In this document: in pieces, positions 42,676-50,047 of the stretch
How the letters are laid out: every line of letters begins with the position of its first letter
How positions within the stretch are numbered: the stretch's first letter is position 1
DNA from: Desulfopila_A sp964446655
Lineage (GTDB): Bacteria > Desulfobacterota > Desulfobulbia > Desulfobulbales > Desulfocapsaceae
Assembly: GCA_964446655.1 (NCBI GenBank)
Contig: CAYUPL010000007.1
Location: forward strand, 26,999-90,998
Reading direction: 5' to 3'
Length of the DNA: 64,000 nt
The notes under the pieces: model-generated
What the model saw: only the letters and a program-made list of their open reading frames with translations
The model's database searches: none
Told to the model about the DNA's origin: nothing
Translations under genes and position numbers: made by a program

Positions 42676-45009
42676 ATGGCGAAGGTCGAAATATTGACGA
42701 AGCTGCAGCACGATAACCCAAGGGTCCTCCAATTCGGGGTTGCTACATTGTGCATCCTTGTGCTCGTTCTGGCCTGGTTGGTCACACTCCACCAGCTCAA
42801 TAAAAACCAGTCTTTACTCCTGAAAAGTCTGGAAAGGGAGCAAGGGAATCTAGGGAGTGTCCTTGCTGAAAATCTCTTTCAGGTTTTGGAGAAGAAACAG
42901 ACCATTGAAATGCTGGCGGTGAATTGGCTCGAGAGCTTTGACCAGAAATCGCTTGAGAATATACATAGCTTTCTCTATGGAGAACGTCCTCTCACCCGTG
43001 TTGTTCTGTACGAGATCTCCGGCAGACCTTTTTTTCAATCCTCTCCCAATCCCAGCAGTGATCTGCAGATGCAAAGAAACATCGAAGCGTATCTTGAGCG
43101 GGTAACCGCAAACGGAGAAAGGATGTTCATAGACATTCCCCGGGGAACGTCACAAAATCCCTGGCAGGTCTCCCTGTTGTTTCCCTTGATCGCCGATCGC
43201 ACGATAAAAGGCGTGATGCTTCTTGAACTCGATGTCGGTTATATTCTTAATCTATTACAGGAAATTAATCTCGGAAGTACGGGCAGGGTCATGATCGTCG
43301 ATGGTGAGTGGAGAAACCTAGCGTGCTTTGAGAGCAGCGGGTTGAGAATTGACGATTCCTTGTCCCAACTGGTGGATTCGAATTTGGCGCAACTTTCCTC
43401 CAATTCGGGAATTGTCCGGTATGCAGGTATGCCAGGCATGTATCTGACGTACACGGAAATTCGCAATTACCCTTTTACTGTCGTGTTGAGTCGTGAAGTT
43501 GGAGAGTATTTATCGGATTTTTCTCGCTACAGGGAAAAATTGCTTTTCGTGCTGGCGGCGCTTACCGCTTTCGGCTTTGCGAGCCTCTATTTCTTATTGC
43601 AGATGATCGGCCGTCAGCACAGGTTCATGCATAATCTGGCCATTGCCAATAGGGATAACAAGGAACTGATTTTGCGCCTTGAAGAAGAGCACAAGGAATC
43701 GGCCAAGGCTGCCTCCGTCGATCCGCTGACCGGTCTCTACAATCGCCGTCTTTTTAGTCTTATGGCGCAGCAGAAACTGACATCAGCCAAACGCAACCGG
43801 TTGATTTATGCCGTCGTGTTCATAGATCTTGACCACTTCAAGGATGTGAATGACACCTACGGCCATCGAATTGGCGATCTGCTGCTGAAGACGGTAGGAA
43901 GGCGTCTTGCAGAATGCACGCGGGAAATCGATATTGTCGCCCGTTTCGGCGGCGATGAATTCGTCATCATGCTCTCCGAGATGTCCACCGAAACGGATAT
44001 CCTGCCAATTATCGAAAAGATTATGTCCTCCATTGCAAAGCCGTGCGAAAACCTGGACGGCCATTGCCTCGATGTCAAGCCGAGTGTGGGCATAGCAATT
44101 TTTCCAAGGGATGGCAATGATGTCGATTCGCTGCTGCTCAGTGCGGATGGAGCCATGTATACAGCGAAGAAGACGGGAAGAGGCCGGTACAGTTTTTTCG
44201 ATGCCTGCCTGAACCCCATTTCTCTTAAGGATGTTGAGCTGGAGAAGGGTCTGTCTTCGGCAATTGTCAATGATGAGTTCATTCTCCATTATCAGCCGAG
44301 AGTGCGGCTGACGGATTTTACCGTCGTTGGGCTCGAGGTATTGATCCGCTGGCAACATCCTGACCAATTGATCTTTCCGAATAACTTCATTGGTATCGCT
44401 GAAAGGAGCGGAGCTATGACTACACTCGGAGCCTTGATTGTGGAGAAGGTCTGTAAGCAGATGTGCGCATGGCAGGCGGATGGTTTATCGCTGGTTCCGG
44501 TCTCCTTGAATGTTTCATCACTGGAGCTAAATGAGCCGGATTATGCTGATAAGGTGAAGCGGACGACCAACCGGTATCAGCTTGCTCCTGAACTGCTCGG
44601 TTTTGAAATAATCGAAAGCGTCATTCAAGAAAGAAACGACATTGTGATAAGGAACCTCCATGAGCTTGATGCGCAAGGGTTCGCAATTCTTCTCGATAAT
44701 TTTGGCAGGGAATCTTCCGACATGAAAAGCATCCGCGCATTACCAATCCAAAGCCTCAAGATTGATCGCGGATTCATTCAAGATATCCGCAACACCTATA
44801 ATGACAATCCCATTATCTATTCCATAATTATATTGGCGCAAAAGCTGAATTTGACTGTTGTCGCAGAAGGGGTGGAGACCCACGAACAGTTGCTCAACCT
44901 CAAGGTTGCCGGCTGTGATCAGGTGCAGGGGTACTATTTCAGCCGACCGGTGGCCGAAGAAGAGATTCGGCAATATCTGCTTTCGCCAAAGAGGAGCATA
45001 TCGATATGA
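42676..45009 (+). CDS. Membrane GGDEF-EAL protein with periplasmic sensor
   Basis: This is a 777-residue protein. Two membrane helices (about 20-42 and 290-312) flank a Cache-type periplasmic domain. The GGDEF domain is complete: RFGGDEFVIML with an inhibitory I-site RxxD (REID) upstream, so diguanylate cyclase activity is likely. The EAL domain has LEVLIRW in place of EAL, and LLDNFGRES where DDFG is usual, so phosphodiesterase activity is doubtful. A GTG at 42625 would add 17 residues; ATG 42676 is preceded by a purine-rich stretch. Its stop overlaps the PhnD-like gene by ATGA, so the binding protein is probably its ligand sensor. Confidence 0.86.
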   Translation: MAKVEILTKLQHDNPRVLQFGVATLCILVLVLAWLVTLHQLNKNQSLLLKSLEREQGNLGSVLAENLFQVLEKKQTIEMLAVNWLESFDQKSLENIHSFLYGERPLTRVVLYEISGRPFFQSSPNPSSDLQMQRNIEAYLERVTANGERMFIDIPRGTSQNPWQVSLLFPLIADRTIKGVMLLELDVGYILNLLQEINLGSTGRVMIVDGEWRNLACFESSGLRIDDSLSQLVDSNLAQLSSNSGIVRYAGMPGMYLTYTEIRNYPFTVVLSREVGEYLSDFSRYREKLLFVLAALTAFGFASLYFLLQMIGRQHRFMHNLAIANRDNKELILRLEEEHKESAKAASVDPLTGLYNRRLFSLMAQQKLTSAKRNRLIYAVVFIDLDHFKDVNDTYGHRIGDLLLKTVGRRLAECTREIDIVARFGGDEFVIMLSEMSTETDILPIIEKIMSSIAKPCENLDGHCLDVKPSVGIAIFPRDGNDVDSLLLSADGAMYTAKKTGRGRYSFFDACLNPISLKDVELEKGLSSAIVNDEFILHYQPRVRLTDFTVVGLEVLIRWQHPDQLIFPNNFIGIAERSGAMTTLGALIVEKVCKQMCAWQADGLSLVPVSLNVSSLELNEPDYADKVKRTTNRYQLAPELLGFEIIESVIQERNDIVIRNLHELDAQGFAILLDNFGRESSDMKSIRALPIQSLKIDRGFIQDIRNTYNDNPIIYSIIILAQKLNLTVVAEGVETHEQLLNLKVAGCDQVQGYYFSRPVAEEEIRQYLLSPKRSISI

Positions 45010-45911
45010 GATCGTGTTTAAACAGATTGAAATGCCTGGTGTTTTGCTTAAGCCTTTTTGCCATGGCCACTTCCGTGAACGGCGCAGACCTTTCTCAGGC
45101 TGAAAATAATGGCCCTCTATATTTTTCCCTGGTGCCCAAAAAGAATGTGGACAATCAGATTGAGGAGCTGCAGCCGCTGTTGCAGCTGCTGGAAGAAAAG
45201 CTCAACAGGACGGTTAGAATCGTTCGCCCGCAATCGTATCAATCGGTCATCGAGGGAATTCTTTCACGAACCATCGACTTTGCCATTCTGGGGCCTGCAT
45301 CCTATGCAAAGGCTCGAGCCAGGGATGAAGAGGTCGAAGCTTTCGCATCCTTTTCAAGTGAGGGAGGGAAGCTTACTCCGCCAGGCAATTACTATCATTC
45401 CATGCTTTTCACGCTAAAAGTTTTTTCAATCGATACGGTGGAGGATCTTCGCGGGAAAAAAGTTGCACTTACGGACCCGGCCAGCACCTCAGGAGCAGTG
45501 ATTCCCAATATGTATTTTACCAGGGTAATACAGGCTCCTTTGGAGGAGTTTTTTGCATCGCAAATCTATACCGGCTCCCATGACCGCGCCATCTCATCTG
45601 TTGCCAAAGGACATGTCGACGCAGCATTTGTCTCTTCTGTCAGAATTGATGAAGCTCTACGCCGAGGGATTCTTGATTATGATGATGTCGTGGTTCTCTG
45701 GAAGTCGAGACCGATTCATTTTGATCCATTTGTCTTCAGGGGAGGGCTGGACAGCGCCACCAAAAAGGCAATCAAGAGCGTCATGCTGTCTTCGACTCCA
45801 CAGCTCAAATCAATGTTCAAGGTTATGAAGGCGACGGGCATTCAGGAGGTAATCGATGACGATTATCTCGCCATTCATGAAATCATTGGTGCAGAGAACC
45901 GTCAAAAATAG
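45006..45911 (+). CDS. PhnD/TctC-type periplasmic binding protein coupled to a GGDEF-EAL protein
   Basis: This is a 301-residue exported protein with a signal peptide (about 1-27, LVFCLSLFAMATSVNGA) and the phosphate/phosphonate-binding (PhnD) fold. Family segments are YFSLVPKKNVDNQIEELQPL, TIDFAILGPASYAKA, and GKKVALTDPASTSGAVIPN. No transporter permease or ATPase is adjacent. The ATGA overlap with the membrane GGDEF-EAL gene suggests it presents a ligand (perhaps an oxyanion or phosphonate) to that sensor, linking solute levels to cyclic di-GMP. Confidence 0.85.
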   Translation: MRSCLNRLKCLVFCLSLFAMATSVNGADLSQAENNGPLYFSLVPKKNVDNQIEELQPLLQLLEEKLNRTVRIVRPQSYQSVIEGILSRTIDFAILGPASYAKARARDEEVEAFASFSSEGGKLTPPGNYYHSMLFTLKVFSIDTVEDLRGKKVALTDPASTSGAVIPNMYFTRVIQAPLEEFFASQIYTGSHDRAISSVAKGHVDAAFVSSVRIDEALRRGILDYDDVVVLWKSRPIHFDPFVFRGGLDSATKKAIKSVMLSSTPQLKSMFKVMKATGIQEVIDDDYLAIHEIIGAENRQK

Positions 45912-45959
45912 GGAAAGGATCTACTTGGACTTTTTACGCCGCACAGTTCTTCCCTTTTT
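45910..45959 (+). terminator. Possible terminator after the PhnD-like gene
   Basis: AGGGAA (45910-45915) pairs with TTCCCT (45950-45955), followed by TTTT. The loop is long (34 bases), so the prediction is weak. Confidence 0.3.
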
Positions 45960-45976
45960 CTGGTGACATTTGGAAA

Positions 45977-46243
45977 TCAGTCAGAGTTTGCTGTAGCATC
46001 TGCAACTGGTGCCTTCTTGCCGGCATCGTCTTGACTGACCGCAATCACCGATCTGTCATGCAAATAATTTTCCTGAGCATAATTACGGTTCTTTCGGTTC
46101 CATTCAGTGCATTTTTGGGCATGCCATATTCTCATGCACTCATGATCACCGCATGTTTTCTGCCGATCCCCGACTCGAGGATCCGGTATGAACCGTTTTC
46201 GACAAATTCGACAAGGACGTTTTTTACTTCTACGAGGCGACAT
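45977..46243 (-). CDS. Small Cys-rich conserved protein of unknown function
   Basis: This is an 88-residue basic protein. The N-terminal half has RPCRICRKRFIPDPRV, then KTCGDHECMRIWHAQKC, a compact pattern of about five Cys and two His that looks like a zinc finger, followed by EWNRKNRNY. The tail is low-complexity. The start follows AAGGAAACG. Proteins of this look are, from memory, often found near transposases in Desulfobacterota, which would fit the rearranged surroundings; no transposase is present here, so this is only a hint. No function is assigned. Confidence 0.6.
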   Translation of the reverse strand: MSPRRSKKRPCRICRKRFIPDPRVGDRQKTCGDHECMRIWHAQKCTEWNRKNRNYAQENYLHDRSVIAVSQDDAGKKAPVADATANSD

Positions 46244-46294
46244 CGTTTCCTTCCGGCATTGGATATGAAATGATATTAAATTAGGAGTAGAAAA

Positions 46295-46393
46295 ATGGGG
46301 ACTTTAAAAAAGAGGGTCTCTAATCCGGTGGTGTCTCTGTCCGAAACTCCGGCTTGGTGGGTCCGTTTTTCGTCGGTGGGGGGGATAGCTTAG
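46295..46393 (+). CDS. Very short reading frame with good ribosome site, probably a remnant
   Basis: This is a 32-residue frame (starting MGTLKKRVSNPVVSLSE) preceded by AGGAGTAGAAAA at good spacing. It matches nothing known to me and stops after a G-rich stretch. It may be the start of a gene truncated by the rearrangement, lying between the Cys-rich gene and the repeat copy 2. Confidence 0.25.
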   Translation: MGTLKKRVSNPVVSLSETPAWWVRFSSVGGIA

Positions 46394-46402
46394 ATCAGTG
46401 AT

Positions 46403-46418
46403 GGTAGTTTTTACTACC
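46403..46418. repeat. Perfect hairpin GGTAGT-TTTT-ACTACC, possible border repeat
   Basis: This is a 6-bp perfect stem with a T4 loop. Its first ten bases (GGTAGTTTTT) recur inverted as AAAAACTACC at 47154-47163, so the pair brackets the segment holding mini-gene copy 2 and the chimeric gene scar. Confidence 0.45.
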
Positions 46419-46454
46419 GTAATACTGCTTTTTTAATACTGTTGAACGCCACCA

Positions 46455-46703
46455 TAACCTGTCTTACAAGTAATGGTACGTCAACACGACGAACACCCCA
46501 CGAAGGGGAATATGTGCCTTGAACAGGGATACAACCCAATCGATATCTAATTATTTCCCGGTGGTGTTGATACTGACAGCAGCTGGGAGCAAGGCACATA
46601 TCAACTCAACAAGGAGGATGTTATGAAAGGTGGTTATGAAACAATGGTTTGGATACGGGATAAAGACGGCAAGGAATACGCCTGCTACGCCGACGACCTC
46701 AAG
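46455..46703 (+). repeat. Duplicated leader plus mini-gene, copy 2
   Basis: These 249 bases match copy 1 (37491-37739) with about 7 mismatches, none in the 81 coding bases. It is in the same orientation, about 9 kb away. The leader hairpins CCCC-ACGAA-GGGG and CGTC-AACAC-GACG are kept. Confidence 0.92.
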
Positions 46704-46793
46704 GGCAAGATAAAAACCAAGGAGGAGCTGACCGAAGAAGAGAGGGCTAAGTGCATGGATGTCAGCCAGATTATCGGAACAGAGCGTTGGTAG
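46623..46793 (+). CDS. 56-residue conserved-looking mini-protein, intact copy of the duplicated gene
   Basis: It starts at an ATG preceded by AAGGAGGATGTT, among the strongest ribosome sites of the window. The protein (starting MKGGYETMVWIRDKDGKE, ending CMDVSQIIGTERW) is charged and soluble, with two cysteines (C21, C44). Its C-terminal half is absent from copy 1. A stable stem-loop at 46804-46840 closes the unit, making a compact leader, gene and terminator-like cassette. The perfect conservation of the coding part between copies argues that it is expressed or recently copied. The function is unknown. Confidence 0.72.
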   Translation: MKGGYETMVWIRDKDGKEYACYADDLKGKIKTKEELTEEERAKCMDVSQIIGTERW

Positions 46794-46803
46794 ATCTACA
46801 CTA

Positions 46804-46840
46804 TCAGCTCCGGTGCGGTGTTATACTGCCCCGGAGCTGA
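46804..46840 (+). terminator. Stem-loop after the mini-gene, probable terminator or 3' stabiliser
   Basis: TCAGCTCCGG (46804-46813) pairs perfectly with CCGGAGCTGA (46831-46840) over a 17-base loop, 11 bases after the stop codon. There is no U-run, so factor-independent termination is uncertain. Confidence 0.5.
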
Positions 46841-46885
46841 ACTGGGTTAAGAACGTAAGAGATTGAAAATGCAGGAGAACAATTC

Positions 46886-46985
46886 ATGTCCAGGCCAACG
46901 ACTGACATCATCATTGTCGGCGCGGGACCGGCAGGCCTGACCTACGCCCGAAGCCTTTATAAATTCGGCCATCAGGCCGAGGACT
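46886..46985 (+). pseudogene. 5' remnant of an FAD-dependent oxidoreductase gene
   Basis: It begins at an ATG with GGAG at good spacing and reads MSRPTTDIIIVGAGPAGLTY, continuing ARSLYKFGHQA, a textbook FAD-binding Rossmann start (GxGxxG). After about 32 residues it loses any resemblance to an oxidoreductase and runs antisense to the start of a second gene. The frame stays open to 47146 but with no family features. The rest of the gene has evidently been deleted. Confidence 0.7.
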
Positions 46986-47095
46986 GGATGTGGAGGCTCC
47001 TCCAGTATAATGGTTTGCTGCTTCGCCAGCAGAGATTTAGTCATGGCGAGGGTTTCCGGGCGGTGAGTGGAATAGAGCAGCGTAATGGTCTTCAT
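46981..47095 (-). pseudogene. 5' remnant of a second, convergent gene
   Basis: The minus-strand frame from the ATG at 47095 reads MKTITLLYSTHRPETLAM, continuing TKSLLAKQQTIILEEPPHP, which looks like a genuine protein N-terminus (beta strand, loop, helix, strand), with AAGAG before the ATG. It then runs antisense into the FAD-gene remnant. The family is not securely recognised. Both genes start correctly and converge, so a deletion removed both 3' ends; the junction lies at about 46981-46995. Confidence 0.6.
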
Positions 47096-47153
47096 AACTC
47101 TTTCATGATCGAAGGGGAAACCGTAGCAGTGAGATTTTCAACGTAATAGTAGC

Positions 47154-47163
47154 AAAAACTACC
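47154..47163. repeat. Inverted copy of the GGTAGTTTTT border repeat
   Basis: AAAAACTACC is the reverse complement of 46403-46412. With its neighbours (GTAG-CAAAAA-CTAC) it also forms a small hairpin, followed downstream by a T-run. Confidence 0.4.
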
Positions 47164-47321
47164 ACTAAACTACTGTTTTTCATTCATTGCCTGCGATCGC
47201 TTTCCTCTTATTGTATCAGGTAAGGATGCAGCAAGCATCGATAGATGCGCCCTCTGCCATAGATACTCCTTGCTGCTTTCTACCATATATTGAACCGGTT
47301 TTTTCCCGTCATTTGCGATTT

Positions 47322-48179
47322 TTATTCCAGAGACATCAGATAGGATCGAAGATTCTGCGGACTGTTGGTAAGACCGAGTTTGCGGCGCAGGCTTTTTCGG
47401 TGAAAATCGACACCGCTGACCGACAAATTCAGCACTTCGGCAATCTCCTTGCTTGACCGGCCACCGCGAACCATATTGGCCACCTCGATCTCCTGAGGAG
47501 TGAGCATCACTTTCAGACCTGCCAGCGTACGAAGAAACGGCGCCGTGATTTCCCGAAGATTTCCCTCCACTACCTCAGCGAGAGTGCGCTGCTTTTCCGT
47601 CAATTTGCCCTGGAGCAGTCGCTCCATATAGGGCAGAACCAGCCGGTCCACATTGGTATAAATGGTCTCCTCAATGCGCGTTTTATCCTCATCTCGCTGA
47701 CGAAGGAGTACTTTCAACGCTATATTGGTCTCTTCCAGTCGTTCATGCTGACGGAGCAGTTCAGCCTCTTTACGCTGCAGTTCCTCCTGTACCACCATGA
47801 CCGGCGTGATATTTTCATGGGTGACAATAACCCGATGAACATTCTCATCTCGGTAAGGCACCACCCGAACTGCAAACCAGCGTTTTTCTTCCGGACTGTG
47901 ACAGGGATATTGATGAAAAAACTCCACTACCTCACCACCTACGACCCGCTGAATTCCCCAGGCAACGATCTCACCATCATCAATAAAATCACTCTCTCCA
48001 TCCCGGCAGGCGGAGTAATAGCTGACACCAACACTGTCCCAGCCCTCCTTCATGCCGTTGGCTTTGGCAAAATTCTGCCAGGCCTCGTTGGTTTCCAGAA
48101 TGATACCCTCCTCATCCAAAATAGCCACATGGGCCGATAGCGAGTTCACTACAACTTTGTATATATCAGCGTTCGCCAT
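47322..48179 (-). CDS. PAS-LuxR transcriptional regulator
   Basis: This is a 285-residue regulator. Residues about 5-130 form a PAS domain (VVNSLSAHVAILDEEGIILETN, closing with RVIVTHENITPV). A coiled coil (about 135-185) links it to a C-terminal LuxR/GerE helix-turn-helix (LTPQEIEVANMVRGGRSSKEIAEVLNLS, HRKSLRRKLGL). There is no receiver domain. The start at 48179 follows GGAGAGAGACGA; an in-frame ATG at 48206 is less likely. It lies 69 bases downstream of the lipid-modification operon on the same strand and may control it. Confidence 0.88.
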   Translation of the reverse strand: MANADIYKVVVNSLSAHVAILDEEGIILETNEAWQNFAKANGMKEGWDSVGVSYYSACRDGESDFIDDGEIVAWGIQRVVGGEVVEFFHQYPCHSPEEKRWFAVRVVPYRDENVHRVIVTHENITPVMVVQEELQRKEAELLRQHERLEETNIALKVLLRQRDEDKTRIEETIYTNVDRLVLPYMERLLQGKLTEKQRTLAEVVEGNLREITAPFLRTLAGLKVMLTPQEIEVANMVRGGRSSKEIAEVLNLSVSGVDFHRKSLRRKLGLTNSPQNLRSYLMSLE

Positions 48180-48222
48180 TCGTCTCTCTCCATCGTACGT
48201 GTTCATTCACTTCTTGCTCTTC

Positions 48223-48247
48223 GCCCGGATTTCTCATGACCATTATG
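48223..48247 (+). repeat. Terminal fragment of the CTAGCCCGGAT dispersed repeat
   Basis: GCCCGGATTTCTCATGACCATTATG differs from the repeat copy at 25043 at only two positions. It fills the gap between DUF2878 and the LuxR gene. The same end (CCCGGATTTCTCA) also forms part of the last codons of the cyclopropane-synthase-like gene near 48790. Confidence 0.6.
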
Positions 48248-48248
48248 T

Positions 48249-48770
48249 CTAGCTTTTCTCCTCTGCTCTGTCAAGCGGTTGAGAAGGTTCGGAGAGGCGT
48301 ACAGACACCTGCATGGCCAACGGCCAGAACACAGCCCAGACCACTGCCAGCACCACAAGGGAAAAGAGCATTGACTGAGGAAAGGAGGCAGCGCCAAGAC
48401 GCACTCCGGCCCAGTAGGCCAGCGGTCCGCCCAGAGCACCGAAAAAAACATTGAGAAAATGTCTGCCCTGCATCCAGCGCAGACCATGGAGAGGCAGAGT
48501 GGCCAGTCCGGCCCAGATGACCACGAGCCAGAACGGAATAGGCCGGGATGGTGCGAAAAAAGTCAACACATCAAAGAGCTGCATACATGAATCGATAAAG
48601 AGGCCTGCCGCCACAAAAAACGCTATCATTTTCATATCAGCAAGGCGTCGAGGACTCAAAACAAAGTGCAGAGTAAGAAGAGCAAGAGCTATCAGGCCAC
48701 CCCGGTCGCCGTACAGCACCCCCAGAAACCAGACACCCTGATAAATCAAGATATTGACGAAAATATTCAT
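48249..48770 (-). CDS. DUF2878-family membrane protein
   Basis: This is a 173-residue protein with about five membrane helices (e.g. GLIALALLTLHFVLSP, MIAFFVAAGLFIDSCMQL, SMLFSLVVLAVVWAVFWPL). It matches the DUF2878 family, which is regularly found with cyclopropane-synthase and DUF1365 genes. Its biochemical role is unknown; a part in membrane lipid modification is inferred from context. The start overlaps the methyltransferase stop as ATGA. It is the last member of the tightly coupled operon. Confidence 0.8.
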   Translation of the reverse strand: MNIFVNILIYQGVWFLGVLYGDRGGLIALALLTLHFVLSPRRLADMKMIAFFVAAGLFIDSCMQLFDVLTFFAPSRPIPFWLVVIWAGLATLPLHGLRWMQGRHFLNVFFGALGGPLAYWAGVRLGAASFPQSMLFSLVVLAVVWAVFWPLAMQVSVRLSEPSQPLDRAEEKS

Positions 48771-50047
48771 AGTTTCTCTCCACTACACCCGGATTTCTCA
48801 GCTACGGCCTGGGCTGCGGGACGGTCGGCCACAATATGAACAACGCTGATGGAACGTTCAAGAAACCCTCCTTCGCAGTAGCAGAGATAAAAATTCCACA
48901 AGCGGCGAAAGCGTTCATCATAGCCCTGCTCGGTAAGGGTTGACGTAGCCCTGCCGAAACGCTCGCGCCACAGGGCCAGTGTACGGGCATAATGCCCGCC
49001 GAAATCTTCGAGATGCCGTACTACCATATCGGTCTTCTCGGTCAGCAGAGTCTGCATCCTGGTATTGGAAGGCAGGCACCCCCCAGGAAAGATGTGTTTC
49101 TGGATGAAGTCGACATTATGGACATAGCTCATATACTTCCTGTCACGAATAGTTATGGCCTGAAGAAGCATCCTGCCGTTATCTTTAAGTAACTCGCCGC
49201 ATTTTTGGAAAAACCGGGGCAGGTAGGCATGCCCCACCGCCTCTATCATCTCTATGGAAACCAGTTTGTCATAGCTGCCCTGCAGATCGCGATAATCCTT
49301 TTGTAAAAGAGTGATGCGATCTTCCAGCCCCGCTGCGGCAATCCGTTTTTTAGCTTCAAGGTACTGCGCCGCGGAAATGGTCGTGGTCGTGACCCGGCAG
49401 CCGTAATTCGCCGCAGCATAAATGGCAAAACCACCCCAGCCGCTGCCTATTTCCAGAACATGGTCCTCGGCCCGCAGGTTGAGTTTGGAGCAGATCAGCT
49501 CCAGTTTATGTCGTGCCCCTTCTTCGAGGCTGCTGTCCTGCCTGGGAAAGATGGCGGAAGAGTACATCATGGCAGAGTCAAGAAAGGTACTATACATTTC
49601 ATTGCCGAGATCATAGTGCGCCAGAATGTTCTTTTTTGCTCCCCGACGATCGTTTCTATTGAGGAGATGTCGGAAAACATGGAATGGGCGAAGCAGCCAG
49701 GCAATACCCTTTTCCATACCGTCCAGTACCTCCATATTCGCCACCAGAATGCGTACCAGGCTGGTCAGATCATCCGTATCCCACTGTTTTTCGACATAGG
49801 CCTCACCTGCACCAATGGAACCATGCAGTAAGATTCGTGGGTAAACGGCCTGCGAATGGATATAGATATGGGCAACACGCTCACTCTCCTCATGACCAAA
49901 GGTATAGGTCTCCCCGGAATCATGCAGGACAAGGTGACCGTGACGCAAGCCGGCAAGCATTTTATAAACCAGCCGCCTGGCAAAAGGAAGAGAAAATGGC
50001 CTGACCTTGCTGTCTTCTCGATATACAGTGCTTTCTCTCGAGATCAT
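48767..50047 (-). CDS. Cyclopropane-fatty-acyl-phospholipid synthase-like methyltransferase
   Basis: This is a 426-residue SAM-dependent enzyme. The Cfa signature is complete: AHYDLGNEMYSTFLDSAMMYS, the SAM loop VLEIGSGWGGFAIYAA, the IEMIEAVGH motif, and FYLCYCEGGFLERSI near the C-terminus. Such enzymes transfer methyl or methylene groups to unsaturated acyl chains of phospholipids; relatives in light- and singlet-oxygen-controlled operons make cyclopropane or furan fatty acids. Which product forms here cannot be told. The last residues (EKSGCSGEKL) are encoded partly by a dispersed-repeat end. ATGA overlaps link it to both neighbours. Confidence 0.9.
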   Translation of the reverse strand: MISRESTVYREDSKVRPFSLPFARRLVYKMLAGLRHGHLVLHDSGETYTFGHEESERVAHIYIHSQAVYPRILLHGSIGAGEAYVEKQWDTDDLTSLVRILVANMEVLDGMEKGIAWLLRPFHVFRHLLNRNDRRGAKKNILAHYDLGNEMYSTFLDSAMMYSSAIFPRQDSSLEEGARHKLELICSKLNLRAEDHVLEIGSGWGGFAIYAAANYGCRVTTTTISAAQYLEAKKRIAAAGLEDRITLLQKDYRDLQGSYDKLVSIEMIEAVGHAYLPRFFQKCGELLKDNGRMLLQAITIRDRKYMSYVHNVDFIQKHIFPGGCLPSNTRMQTLLTEKTDMVVRHLEDFGGHYARTLALWRERFGRATSTLTEQGYDERFRRLWNFYLCYCEGGFLERSISVVHIVADRPAAQAVAEKSGCSGEKL

